Assembly: GCF_001641265.1 (NCBI RefSeq)
Contig: NW_020167521.1
Span: forward strand, 1,984,001 to 2,048,000
DNA: 64,000 nucleotides
Origin: Pseudogymnoascus destructans
Lineage: Eukaryota > Ascomycota > Leotiomycetes > Thelebolales > Thelebolaceae
Direction: 5' to 3'
The translations under genes and the position numbers were made by a program. This document shows positions 1-10,971 of the stretch, one piece after another. Position 1 is the stretch's first letter. Each line of letters starts with the position of its first letter. A model generated the notes under the pieces. The model searched no databases. It had not been told where the DNA came from and was given only the letters and a program-made list of their open reading frames with translations.

Positions 1-134
1 CACTGGTATTTGCTTCAGTGAGAATGCCTGGGCTAGGTCATCAGACTCAGTGGTCGCACATAACTCCTTCCGGTCTTTGGAGGTTTTCTCCTTCTGTGTC
101 GCGTCCATTCATTGTTCACACGCGCACTGGCTCA

Positions 135-491
135 TCACAACTTTCTCATTCTGCCAGTCGATCTGGGGTTGTGTTTCTTGAGCCACGGTACACCAAGTAT
201 GCCTGCATGATTGTCCATGTGCATGATATCAAACTGTATTATTTCCTTGTGTCCGCGTAGCATGACCATTTCTAATGGGACCGTCTCGTGGGTCACCATC
301 CCATTGTTAGTTGAGATGGGCTCTCCATCTACAACCATTAATGGGTATGGGTCGGTCTTCAGTTGCATCCTGAAACCATGTGTGTCTGCTACTTTCTTTG
401 TCATAAAGTTGTCCGTTGCTCCTGAGTCTATCATAGCTCGGAGGTGTTGCTGTTGTATCTTAACAACCACATATAGCTGCATGCCGCCCAT
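135..491 (-). pseudogene. retropepsin-like aspartic protease fragment
   Basis: A 118-residue frame contains the DSGAT motif (catalytic aspartate of retropepsin-like proteases) about 20 residues in, followed by the G-V-P-W-L stretch typical of the end of the retroviral-type protease fold in fungal and plant gypsy elements. The family cleaves the gag-pol polyprotein. The fragment is detached from gag by stops between about 500 and 1040 and ends in stops before any recognisable reverse transcriptase within the window, so I treat it as a piece of the same decayed element. Confidence 0.65.
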
Positions 492-1292
492 TGTGGTGCA
501 TAGCTGGTTGGTACTAGGCCTCTTTGTGTTGCTTGCCAGTGGCCTACTGCCGAGGACTCCTAGTTTTTTGAATCGTTTGAGAAAGAACCGTCTGAGGAAA
601 ATCCCTTATATTCACCATATTCTAATGGTCGTGGAACTGGTGTCCCTTCTCTTCTTCGTTCTGCTTTGCGGTGTAGGCGTTCATGTGCTTCTAACACTCA
701 GTTCCCCTTTCTTCTCATGGGATGCTTTCCTGGGAAGGATACTTATTTGCATCCCAAATTTCTGCAAGCTGTAATGCTTTGTACTCTCCCTCCTGTTCTT
801 GTTGTAATACTTGTAACAGGTTGTTTTGTCGAGCCTCATAGACCTCTTTCTTAGGGTGGTGTATGTCGTCGATTCTCCAATCTGCGATAGCATCCCGGAC
901 GTTGTATTTGCAGAGCTTGTACTCTAGCTATCCTGTGGCTTCCTTCTCCGTGTATTTCGCTCCACGGGGTTCCTGCTGGTGAGGGTATTCTGCTCGGCAC
1001 CTCATTGTGCGAATTGCGACCTCTCAATCTTGTGTAATATCCTACCAGCTCATTGGTGACTTAGGCACAGGAATTCCTTGGTCGACCGTCTCCTGAAGCA
1101 TGGCTTCCTTGAAGGTTCTCACTGCTCCTGGCAGTTGTTCCTTGAAGAGAGTCTTACTTGCTGTCTTCTCAAATGCTTGTAACCGGTGCTTTTGAGAGCT
1201 AGTGAGCTCCTTGTCATCATTCTTGTCTTCTCCGTTTGACAAGTGAAATTCCTCAAGATCCTGAGTGGTAACACTCCAGTTCTCCTTTACTT

Positions 1293-2317
1293 TTATCGTG
1301 GCACAAAGCTGTCCTCACGAGGCATCATACCCGCCCTGACCTTTCCAAGTCGCATTGAGCTGTTTGCCATACTTTCGTCCGCCGTTCCCTTTCTTTGGTT
1401 GTTTGCAATTTCGCACCATATGTCCAGGCTTGTTGCAGTTAAAACAGAGCCGTTCTTTAAGCTGTTGCTCCTTATCAGGGTTGTGTAGGCAGTTGCCTTG
1501 CTTGAAGGTGGCATCGAGTTCCATAGAGTCTGACCATCAGTTGTCTCGAGAATAATTCTCTCTTTTTCGACCTTCGTTACCTCAATACTTATAACTCTTC
1601 TTTGAGCTGTTGTAAGTTCGTCATTCCTTTTGGAACTTGTACAGTTGTCGATCTGGACTGTATGTTCGATGAGTGAGACCATGTCTTTTGGTTGATGCTC
1701 CATATGCGCGAGTTCCATACGGACATGGCTCTTTAGTCCACGACAATAGTGGCTAATGAGCGCATGGGCATCCCAATCAGTTTGGTTGCCATATCTTTGA
1801 AATTCCGTAGCATATGCGAGGTGCTACCATTCTGCTTCAATTTGTACAGATGGTCTTCTGCAGTTTTAACCTCATCGATATCGCCAAACATGCGGTGAAT
1901 CTCCTTCTTGAATCCCTTCCAAGTACCGAACATAGTTCTGGTAGTAGTCATCGTACCACAGGTGTCCTCATATTGAAAATAGTCCTTAAGGAAGGGTTCT
2001 ACCCATCGAAGGGCTTCCCCTCTAAGATACAAGGATGTCCATAAGGTGTAACTCTCATTGGTTGGAAACTTGTCAACATTGAAGTGCGTGTATAACTCAA
2101 TCTGGAGTAGAAACACTTCAAGTTCTCTGCGGTTGCCAGAATAGGTGTCAGGCAACTTGACGCGTAGGGTTTCCCGGATGACTGGTTCAGCATCAGGCAT
2201 GTCTTCATCCTCAGGTGGGATAGCCTGAGAAGGCGTTGGCATAGCTGGAGTTGGTGTAGCTGGGGTTGGTGCAGCTGTGGCAGCCCCGACCTTTCCCTTA
2301 GATCCTACAGCCGACAT
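1293..2317 (-). pseudogene. gag polyprotein pseudogene with CCHC zinc knuckle
   Basis: The frame opens at 2317 with a proline/alanine-rich leader followed by a retrotransposon gag-type region (residues about 50-190, with motifs such as YSGNRRELEVFL and LYLRGEALRWVEPFL). It stops at 1733, but homologous-looking sequence continues in a second frame (about 1293-1718) and then a third (1315-1524). That third frame carries a knuckle with spacing C-X2-C-X4-H-X4-C at about 1405-1446, the nucleic-acid-binding element of gag. At least two frameshifts are therefore needed to read it through, so the copy is non-functional. A further short frame at 1042-1242 probably belongs to the same polyprotein. The product would have packaged element RNA into virus-like particles. 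Confidence 0.7.
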
Positions 2318-2600
2318 GTTGCTTTGTGTATAAGCCGGTACCTCATAGAAGTGGTGCTCAAAGTGTAACGCTGACTTCTAAATGATAGAAGACACAGATA
2401 TTTTTTGTGTAAGGTTGACTTGACAGAGGAGGCAGGGGATTAGACACAAAGGCTTTCCAAGTAACACATTACAGTATTGTAAAGAATACTATACAGTAAA
2501 AATATGATAAGTCAATGCCTCGGATCCACAAAAATATATTGACTTAATGCATATATTGAGTAAATGTATTACATGTGATTAAATTAAAATTTGAAGCTAT
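2318..2600. other. AT-rich spacer between two transposon remnants
   Basis: No gene or clear TIR/LTR was recognised. It must contain the 3' end of the pogo-like element that starts at 5095 and the 5' leader of the gag remnant, but I could not place either boundary. A short inverted repeat (AAGTCAAT ... ATTGACTT) spans about 2509-2545. Confidence 0.4.
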
Positions 2601-5095
2601 TTACATAAACCATGAGTCTAATGTCCCCTGCCTTTGTGAATTGGCTTTAAGGAGCCTTAACTGTCTCTCAAAACGTTCAAAAGTGTCATAGTGACATTTG
2701 TTGCACTCAGTTTGCTATCAAACTCAAGAGCAAACTTGGAAATCTCCTCCTCAAACCTACAAGTCACTATACATATTTTGGCTTATCACACCAACAGCAA
2801 GAGCAATACTACTCAACGATTGCTACAACCATCTATGATTCATTACACGTCATCGCTCCTTAGTTACTGGGCCGATATTACCACATAGCATATCTCTACA
2901 ACCCTCTATGATTCATTACATGACATCACTCATACTACCACATGACATATCTCTACCAACTAGAGGCCTAGGAGCATGAACGATAGCTCTAAAAGCTCCT
3001 ACGAACCTCTTATGATTCATTACATGTCATTGCTCTTTAGTTACCCACAAGATTGGTTAAGTTATGACATAATTTGTCTATGACATAATTTGTCTATGAC
3101 ATAATTTGTCTATGACATAATTTGTCTATAGGGGTACTCTGACCTTGGACCTCCTTTTACTTCCTATAGGCTACGAACCTAAGAGATGGTTCTATGGGAT
3201 TCTCTTACGTCGACTACAGTTACCAAGCCTGGTAAGTCATGGAAAGTCTTGGAAAATGAGAGAACTACACTCCTTTAGCATAAATAGGATTGCCCTTTCC
3301 TTAAGAAAGGGCAAGCAGACAATACAGTAAATCGACTATCACATTCTTCCACGTCTTTTCCAAGCTTCCAAGCATTCATCTTGTTACTCCTTGTTTCTGA
3401 AAAGTCAGTGAGGTGCTAACCTCTGACTTATCTTACCCCTGAGTTCCCAGACTCAACATTTGTTGCAACTTGTCTGAACCACTTCACTACATCACACACC
3501 TGATTGCTGCATTGTGGAATAGTCTAAGCTACAACCCTTTGGCTCTGTTTCCTAAGACAGTGTGTTGTCTTAGTAAATTCATCCCTTCCTTGTGTGGCTA
3601 GATTCTCACATCTGATGCACCCACCATTACAAAAAGAACGTAAGAACGTTGGTGCTTCTGAGGTGTCACTATTCCCAGATTCCGTAAACTCAATCAGAAC
3701 TTGAATGGTGTTAATCGCAGCTTGTGTAGTTGGCACAGGCTGTGAAGAAGGCTCACCCTCTTCCTCATCATCTTGAGTGGTATCTGGGATGTATTGTGAC
3801 ATGATATCCTCAAGAATAGCATCCCCCCCTGAAAATCCTCCCACCCCTCTAACTCTTGTATATCCTCATCGACTGGATTTAAAAAGCTCGAAAGATCCAT
3901 AGCATCGTGTACATTCCCAGCTTGTTGTACTTGTTGATAGAGATTGGTAATATCAGGAAGAGGTTGTGACGGTAGTTGAACTGGCTTGAACAATCATACT
4001 CTTTCGAAAACAGTTATAGATTGTCGAGTTTGTAAGGTCGTGATTCCAGGATCGAAGAAGCCATCGAATAGCAAGTCGTATATTCATCGTTTGGACAGGA
4101 TCTTCATTCCTTTCAAAAGTGTCAAGGATGTAAAGGAGCCATTGTCGACGGTAATGAGCTTTGACAGAGGCAATGATACCTTGATCTAGGGCTTGAAATC
4201 GACTTGTTGCATTTGGAAGAAGCCAGATAACTCAGATATTCACAGGGGGTGGTGTCGATTTGAGGGCCTTGATATGTGCTGAAAAGTTGTCCATGGTGAG
4301 AAGAACCTCCCGTGTTGTACCAATACGAGCATAAAAAGCCCTTAACCATTCTGCCATAATAAACTGAGTCATCCAAGCCTTCTTATTCCACCTCCAAACC
4401 CCTCCCATTGCTATGACGTCAATGTTTCGTAAAGCTCGAGGCATTTTCGCCTTGCCAATAAACCAAGGAGGACATCGATCAGTACCAGCAGCATTACAAC
4501 AGAATACGACAGACATCCTTGCCTTGTCCATCTTCCTTCCTACTCGAGCCTCCATTGTAGAAAGCCCACAAGATGGCATCATCTTCCAGTATAAACCCGT
4601 CTCGTCCATGCTGTCTCGCTGACTGATGCCCCTTCTCCTTGCCTCTTTCTATTCTGGATGTTGTGACGTAGTCGAAATTTCTGTATCCAAGCAATGCTAA
4701 ACTCTGGCGAAGGCTTCCCTTGATATTGTGGTAGTTGTGACCAAATTCGCTTTGCCTTCTCTTGTAAGATCTCTGCAGTTGTAAAACCTCCTTTTGAATC
4801 GATTCGTTCTTGCCACTCAAAAAGAATAGCCTCAATATCTGGCCAAGCCACTTCCTGTGACGTATATCGTATCGTTCCTCTTCCCTATTGTTGGTGTATT
4901 AATCGGATCATCAAGGTTGATAAATCGGCTGCTAAGGGATTCTGAGACTGTAGATTGACTAATTCGAATGTTGTACTTCTCAAAAAACCAGGTGATACAA
5001 TCTTTTTGGGAAGGTCGAGGTGTTTTGTTGACAGTCCATTGTTGAAGAGCACGACGCTGTTCAATCGTCATCGAATTGAGCTTTCTTGAAGGCAT
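2601..5095 (-). pseudogene. pogo-like (Tc1/mariner) transposase pseudogene, copy P1, split by a solo LTR
   Basis: Pieces of one DDE transposase lie in order on the minus strand: an N-terminal psq/CENP-B-type helix-turn-helix (5095-4832), a second CENP-B-type HTH (about 4851-4620), the catalytic DDE region with DETGLYW (first Asp) and TMDNFSAH (second Asp) at 4609-4232, and a C-terminal tail. Breaks seen: frame changes near 4850 and 4620, an in-frame TGA at about 4236, a one-base slip in a C-run near 3826, and insertion of a 948-bp LTR at 3631/2684. Excising the LTR and one 5-bp duplication rejoins the tail in frame to a stop at 2601, which shows the LTR landed inside the coding sequence. The element ends could not be found. 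Confidence 0.8.
2684..3631 (+). mobile_element. solo LTR 1 (948 bp), TSD AAAAG
   Basis: It starts TGTCATA and ends CATTACA (TG..CA termini) and is flanked by perfect 5-bp direct repeats AAAAG at 2679-2683 and 3632-3636, the signature of integrase-mediated insertion. No internal retrotransposon sequence follows, so it is a solo LTR left by recombination between two LTRs. The plus strand looks like the sense strand: a TATA-like CATAAATA lies at 3279-3286, followed by a 10-bp-stem hairpin (3290-3314) and a CT-rich stretch. A second hairpin (8-bp stem) lies at 3552-3573 near the 3' end. Its U3 carries four copies of a 16-bp repeat (TATGACATAATTTGTC, 3063-3126). The same family occurs at 36661, 39265, 40293 and 40799. 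Confidence 0.93.
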
Positions 5096-5329
5096 TCTAT
5101 AAGATTCAAAAGATTAGCATAAGTCGATATTCAAGGAGGATCTCACGATATTGGATGTATTGTGTTTTGTATGTAAAAAGCTTCCGTACAGAAAAAGATG
5201 TCAAGATAACGTAAATATTGGCTAAAAGCATAACGTGGTTTACCACCAAACGGAACATCCCACCAAATGAAACACTTTCCGATAGCATCGCAACCTCAAA
5301 CCCAATTACTCCACCCTAACACATTAACA
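5096..5329. other. spacer between pogo-like copies P1 and P2
   Basis: It presumably contains the 5' leader and TIR of P1 and the 3' end of P2. I found no inverted match to the 2318-2600 interval, so the element ends are unassigned. Confidence 0.35.
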
Positions 5330-6496
5330 TTAACTACACTCAATTGAACTCTCTTCTCCTAATATCTCTTCAACCTCTTGACAGGTTTGTACATTATGCC
5401 CAGTCATGCCGCACCTCCCACAGCGCCGCGAAGTCGATGGACCAGCCTCTACAGCACCCTCCTCATTTGACCTTTTCTGTCGTTTCAACCCTTTATCCTC
5501 TTTTTCAGCGATCAGTTTTTGAGCATCTTCTATAGTAAGTGACCCTCCATCTTGGACACGTGTACGCTTGGCTTTCTGATGCTTTGAAAGTGCTGTGTTG
5601 GCCTTTCGAAGGGTACGGACCTCCTCTTGTATAAGGGTCATTTGGTGCGCAATGCGGTCTGTACCCTTCACCAGCTGCTTTACAGCTGAAAAAATCATTG
5701 TTGGGGAGCTTCCTTGATGAATTCCAATTCTATTCTGTACAAACTGTGACTGCAAAATTGCATCAGCTGGGGTTTGTGGCGTTTGAGGGACCCAAGGGTC
5801 AGCCTCTAGTAGGGGGGATCCAGTTGGTGTTGGCGTCCGTAACTTGATATCAAGCATTGAGAGAACTGCTTCTGGGTTGTACGGGACTAGGCCAGTACCT
5901 CGAAAGCCAGCTAGGATATTTTCAGTTGTCATTGTATGGTCGTGGGCAGCCTTGAATGCGATAAAGAACTCAATCTTAGTGATATGGGTAATAGAGGCCT
6001 TAATGAAGACCTCAAGTTCTTGACCATACATTCGCTTTAGTACACTAAAACACCCAACATCAAGAGGCTGGGTAAGATGTGAGGAGTGCGCAGGGAGACA
6101 GAGCGTAATAATGTTGTTCTCTTTGCAGTACATATCAAACTGGGCAGATAGGTGGCTATCATGGCCATCTAGGACAATCATCTGCCAGACCCTTTGTGTT
6201 CGTACACGTGTATGCTGATTAAAGTGTTTTATCCAGTCTAGACCTGTATCATTGTCGGTCCAGCCATTTGGTGAGGTCTTGATGGCCCAAGTAGGTGGAA
6301 GGCCGCACTCTGTGTACCAAGGCGCAAGGTGATGCTTGCCTTGTACAATCAAGTATGCAGGCACTACAAAGCCGTCTGCACTCACACATTCAATCGCTGT
6401 TGCCCATTCCCGATTACCAGACTGAAGCTGCTTTGCTCGGCCTTTTCGATCTGAGCTCGTAACAACCATAATTTTCATGGCATGTTCGGAATACAC
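5330..6496 (-). pseudogene. pogo-like DDE transposase, 5'-truncated copy P2 with C-terminal zinc knuckle
   Basis: An open 388-residue frame carries the second half of a pogo/Fot1-type transposase: a GNREW motif, LDGHDSHL (second catalytic Asp), PAHSSHLTQPLDVG (third Asp region), a basic coiled-coil-like stretch, and a C-terminal knuckle C-X2-C-X4-H-X4-C (CGRCGMTGHNVQTC). The N-terminal DNA-binding helices and the first catalytic Asp (DETG box, present in the related copy at 36230-38794) are missing. Upstream of 6496 the frame meets stops and no homologous sequence, so the copy is truncated and cannot be active. It differs clearly in sequence from P1 and resembles P3 more. Confidence 0.82.
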
Positions 6497-6676
6497 AACC
6501 TCGGTTTAAGAAGGCGACGAACCAACGAATACACCAAGTCTAAAGCGTAAAAACCAATAGAAACTGCAACTAAAAATCACAACTATTTGTACATCCAGAT
6601 AGCATACATCTAACACAACATGACATATAATACACATCACAACCCCCCCCCATCAACCCCATCCCCACCAACGCAG

Positions 6677-7482
6677 TCACGCCAGCTTATCCTCCCCCTC
6701 CTTTCCCCCTCCCTCCCCCCTCCCCACCTCAACAACCTCCTCATCATCCAAGCTCGTCCTCCTCCTCGCCTCCGTCGTCCCGCTCGGCCTCTTCCCCTTT
6801 CCATCAAAATCCCCACTCGCCTCCCGCTCCCCAATCCCATCAAAGCCCTCATCGCTATCACTATCGCTGCCGCCGAAGAAATCATTCCCCTCTTCCTTGC
6901 GGCCATATCTCTCTCCTACACTGCGCCTTCTGTGCCCGCGACTCGCGTGGTTAAACGGCCACAGTCCCGAGAAATTCGATGATCGCGACGCTGAGTCCAT
7001 CTCTTGTTCCTCAGCAGCTGGCTCGCCATTACCGACTTCCTCCGCGCCGACAACCTTACCGGAATCAGCAGGCACCTGCAGCGCACGCACGGCATCAACC
7101 CCACCACCGAAGTTATCCTCAAACCCCTCCTCCGCAACCACCTTCCCCCCCTCATCACCCTCCATATCCCACGCCGACACCTCCGCCAAACCAGAAACAG
7201 CCTCAATAGTCAGCTCATCATCCGAGTCCGTGTCAGCAAACGGGTTCGGGTTCGCGGCCGCCTCGATAGCGTCGGGGTCCTTGTCTGTAGCGTCGTCACC
7301 GTTGCTCGTCTCCTGCGCTTTATGGTGGAGAGCGAGGCGGGCGGCGAGTTGGCGGCGGGCGCGGGAGGGGGTGATGTTGAGGGGTGGTGGGGGGGGAGGG
7401 GCGAAGGCGGGGGGGTCAATGTCGGAGGGCGCGGTAGTTTCGGAGGTTGCGGTTGTGGTTGAGGGGTTGGAGATGTAGCGGG
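6677..7482 (-). CDS. hypothetical acidic protein, 3' exon (5' end unresolved)
   Basis: The frame from about 7482 to the stop at 6677 is open for some 268 codons and reads like protein: a proline run, then a basic/hydrophobic segment RARRQLAARLALHHKAQ, an acidic NPFADTDSDDEL stretch, and a Gly/Glu/Asp-rich C-terminus ending EGEDKLA. A good 3' splice site (CTTACAACCACCTCGCAG) precedes it at 7483. A possible first exon starts at ATG 7760 and could end at a GTGTGT donor near 7637, in phase, but this is speculative. An alternative is that it is a further exon of the SAPS gene just upstream, whose frame stops at 7817. I do not recognise the family. Confidence 0.45.
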
Positions 7483-7816
7483 AAAACTGCGAGGTGGTTG
7501 TAAGTAAATGGTTTTTTAAATTTGAGGTGAGGTATGATATGGAAAGGCGTCTGGGGCCGTCTGACGAGATAGATGATTATGATGACTGGAGAAATGGAAG
7601 GTATGAAAAGAAAATCGGAACATGAATCACACACTTGAATAGAGCACTCAGAATGAAAAAGGAGAATCTTGACGTAGAAACACTTTGAATCTACGAAAAA
7701 CCACGGCGACTGACAAACATAAACCACGCGGGCGCCTGACATTCTATCAGGCGCATCCATCGCTCAACCAGCAAAAAAGAAGTTATACAGAGAATCAAAC
7801 AAAACACCGCGTCGCC

Positions 7817-10800
7817 TCAGTCCTCCGGAAACAGAGGTCCGTACGCGAGCGGCGGCTCGTGATTCATCAACTCCAAATCGAGATCATCATCGTCATGGGG
7901 TCGACGCAGGGAAAGAATCTCAGAATTGAAAACACCCACTTCAGCTCCGCCGACATTCGCGCCTCGCATCCCGTCATCGTCGTTCATGTCCTCGTCCATG
8001 TCCTCGTCCTCTTCGTCGCTCGAGCTGCCGAAGCCGCTAAGCAGGGATCCGCCACCGAGGCCGAAGCCGCTACCGGATGTGCCGCTGCCGTTGGAGAGGT
8101 CCATTCCGTCAAGTGTCGAGTTGCCGTTTAGGCCCGCGTCGGCGAGGGCGGATGAGCCACCGCCGCTGGCTGCGTTGACGGCGTTCATTACTGCTTGGCG
8201 GGGCCCGAGGTTCTGGTCTGGTCGGACGCCACCTAGGATCGCGTTGTCGCGCTCTCTTGTTTCGGCGAGGGTCACCTCGACGTAGTGGTTCCAGTCGAGG
8301 TTGAGGACCTTGTCAAGAACCAACTCCGACAGAAGCTCCGGTGGGTGTCGCTCGGTGAACTTCACTACCTCCTCTGCGATGAGTGTTAGGTGGCCCATGT
8401 AGCCCAAGCGCATGCGATCTAATTGTTGAGCTTCATCGCTCATGTTCTGCCCTCCGACGATTCTGTTCGTAATATCGCCAGTCTCGAAGAGATCAACAGC
8501 AAGGTTGCGGTTATATCCACGGTCCATGGGTCCGTTGAAGACTTGCTGTACAACATCGTAGACGACATTGTGCAGGAAGTTATTCCATGGGAACCTGAAG
8601 AAGAAATCCTATTATTGCATTGGTTAGCTTAGTCCTTCTAGAACATGTGAGTGCGTACCAAAATCGTTGGCACAACCCTGTGCTCAACAAATTGCATCTT
8701 GAGATAGTCTCCAACCACAGACGACGAGAAGTCATCTTCGATCTCGATAGGGTTTGTACCATCGGCATTATCTAACCGGATAGTGCCGTCGACATCAACC
8801 ATAGTAGAATCCTCGACCTCAGTACCGCTGAATTCAGCTGCTACCGCAACATCTTCCGGAATAGGGACCTGGGAAGCAATTTCTTGAACGGTGGATTGGG
8901 GTTCTCCCTCCACAACAGGAGCCTCAGCTTCGGGAGCTTCCGCGATAGGGGCTTCCGCTTCGGGAGTTCCAGTCTTCTTCTGGGAAAACAGAGGCGCTGG
9001 GCGATCGTCGGGGTGAGGTGTCTGAACATCCTCGGTGGTTTCCAAACGAACAGAAACCTCAAAGGTTGCCTCTACAGGTCCCTCGGTCTTAACGGCTTCC
9101 TCGGCATTAGCAGCTGCCTCTTGTTCAACCTGGTTGCTAATAGCCGCATCTAGAGCTTCCTTGCCCTGCTCATCTGGATAAACAGGAGCATCCTTCGAGT
9201 GATCATCATAAGATGGCGGTTTGGCATCCGCATCCTTTGGTTCCTCGCTCACATCCAGGTCCTTAACCTTCTCAGACAAATCCTTTGTTGGCGAAAGTGG
9301 CGCGACAGTAAGCGAGGTGTCCACAGCAGCCGGTTGAAGGGCCTCCACCTCAGTGTTCAGCCTTGGAGAACTCAACGGCTCGTCGACAAATTCGTCATCA
9401 TCCTTATCCAAGAACGAGGGGAGGTTCTCCGTCTTAATATTGGCGAGCAGCTCATCCTCCGTGTCCAACTTCTCATCAAAGTCGTCTTTCGCGTCGTCGC
9501 CGAGGTCTTGCGCGTGTGTCACTTCTTCAAAACCGTCATCGTCGGAGGCATTCTGCACCCCGAGTCTGCGTCCTTCGTCAGGTGAGTGGGATCCAAGACG
9601 GCTGGTGTCTGAGGACCTCATAGTCAGGTCGTCGCTCTCGAGGTTGAAGCGGTCCCCTGGGGACGCTAGCTTTCCCTCTGCCCTTAGTCTCTCGCGCTCG
9701 GCGTCACGAGCCCTAACGAGCTCCTCGCTGCCGCGCTCGTTGAGCAGACCCATATTACTACAGTGCAGCAGCTCCGCCATAAGCTCACAAGTCTTGAATC
9801 TATCAAATCCGAGAGGCTCGACCTTGCCGCCGAATGCAGCGTTAAGTTCCTTCCTCTTAATAGTAACAGGGCCGTCATTGCTGCCAATTGTGTGGTCAGG
9901 GCTGAGGATAAGAGCCATGAAATCAGGAACGTGCTTGGCGAACATGCGTAGCAACGTTCCGAGGTAAATAGGATCGCGGCTCGACGGAGCCATCTGCCAC
10001 TCTGTGCCAACTTCGGGGTCATAATCAGAGTTGTTCTTCCTAATAACTTCAATCACGATGCCAACGCCAACCGTCAACGGGTTGCCGCCCTTGAGCATAT
10101 CGGTGATCAGCTTCTCGACGCAGGGTTGCGAGACCAGCTGGCGAGTGAGCTCATTAGGTCCAATACAGGACTGCTCATTCTGGGACGCGTTAGCGGAAAT
10201 AGTAATAATGGCCTTAAGGAAGTCTCCGGCTGATGTTTGGGTGGCCCATGAATGCTCAGACGACAAAAATGACAGTAGAGTCGGCATTAGGTCTTGCGAA
10301 TGCAGCCAGTCTACAATTCCTTGTCCGCCCTCGGCCTTCTCTAACGAGATGATCTTGAGCAGTAAATCCATAACCATCGGGGAATCAACATGCTGAAGCA
10401 TGTTCTCCACAACGTCGGGAATAGACTTAAACAGCTCCAACATCTCCTCGGTCTTTTTATCAAGTAAAGCCTCATTAACTTTCGTAAAGTAACCAGCCTG
10501 CAGAGGATCAAGCGGCGGCGGGCAAGCCAGGAACTCCCAGAACTTGCGTAGGAACGCTTCATTCTCCAAAAGCGCGGCTGACAGCGACCACGAATCGGAC
10601 GCCAGGATCTCGGCCGCCACGAACGCGTATCGGTTTCGCTTCTTCTCCCTGTCATCCTCCTCGTCCTCGGAGCTCATCCGCGTCAGCAAGTGAGACCGCT
10701 CCTCGGCCTCCTTGCCCTTGTCGTCATTGTTGTCTTCGTCAATATCATATTCGTCGGATGCGATAGTCTCCAGCTTCGGCGCGACAACGTATTCAAGAAG

Positions 10801-10971
10801 GCGCTGCAGAATCGCGTCTTCGCGTAGGTACTCGATGAGCTTGGTGTTGTGCGACTTGAGCTCCTGGATCAGGTCGCTCTCCTCCAGCAGCTCCTCGAGC
10901 GTCACATCGGGCTTCTCGAGCAGGGTGTCGATGGCGGAGATGTTGGCGTATCCGCCAAATCGCCAGAACAT
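7817..10971 (-). CDS. SAPS-family regulatory subunit of Sit4/PP6-type phosphatase
   Basis: Two exons: 10971-8659 and 8608-7817, with a 50-bp intron (8609-8658; GTACGC donor, GCTAAC branch, TAG acceptor) in phase 0, giving about 1034 residues. The start is fixed by the conserved N-terminus MFWRFGGYANISAIDTLLEK and ELLEESDLIQELK typical of the SIT4-associated protein family. The intron junction restores the conserved DFFFRFPWNNFLHNVVYDVV block. The SAPS helical domain spans most of the first two thirds, with low-complexity acidic loops (about 90-125, 470-720) and an acidic, Gly/Ser-rich tail. Yeast Sap155/185/190 and human PP6R bind the catalytic subunit and direct it in TOR-linked growth and cell-cycle control. 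The yeast paralogue cannot be assigned from sequence alone. Confidence 0.95.

Larger units (their letters stand above)
1..2317 (-). mobile_element. Ty3/gypsy-type LTR retrotransposon remnant (gag-protease part)
   Basis: Minus-strand remnant read from 2317 down to the window edge. In order it holds a capsid-like gag region, a CCHC zinc knuckle and an aspartic-protease-like region with a DSGAT active-site motif, the usual gag-to-pol order of Ty3/gypsy elements. The reading frame is broken several times, so it is a dead copy. Reverse transcriptase and integrase would lie beyond the left edge and cannot be judged. I could not find its own 5' LTR or primer-binding site to the right of 2317. The LTR at 2684 is in the opposite orientation with its own target duplication, so it is a separate insertion. 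Confidence 0.75.

Noticed and set aside
2318..5329. Terminal inverted repeats for pogo-like copy P1
   Set aside because: I compared the two flanks by eye and found only short, weak complementarity, so no TIR is called.
6897..7478. 193-codon plus-strand frame rich in Ser/Ala
   Set aside because: It lies opposite the minus-strand frame at 6677-7482, which has the better protein-like composition and a splice site. Neither is certain.
9353..9967. 204-codon plus-strand frame
   Set aside because: Antisense shadow of the SAPS gene, which is conserved on the minus strand.
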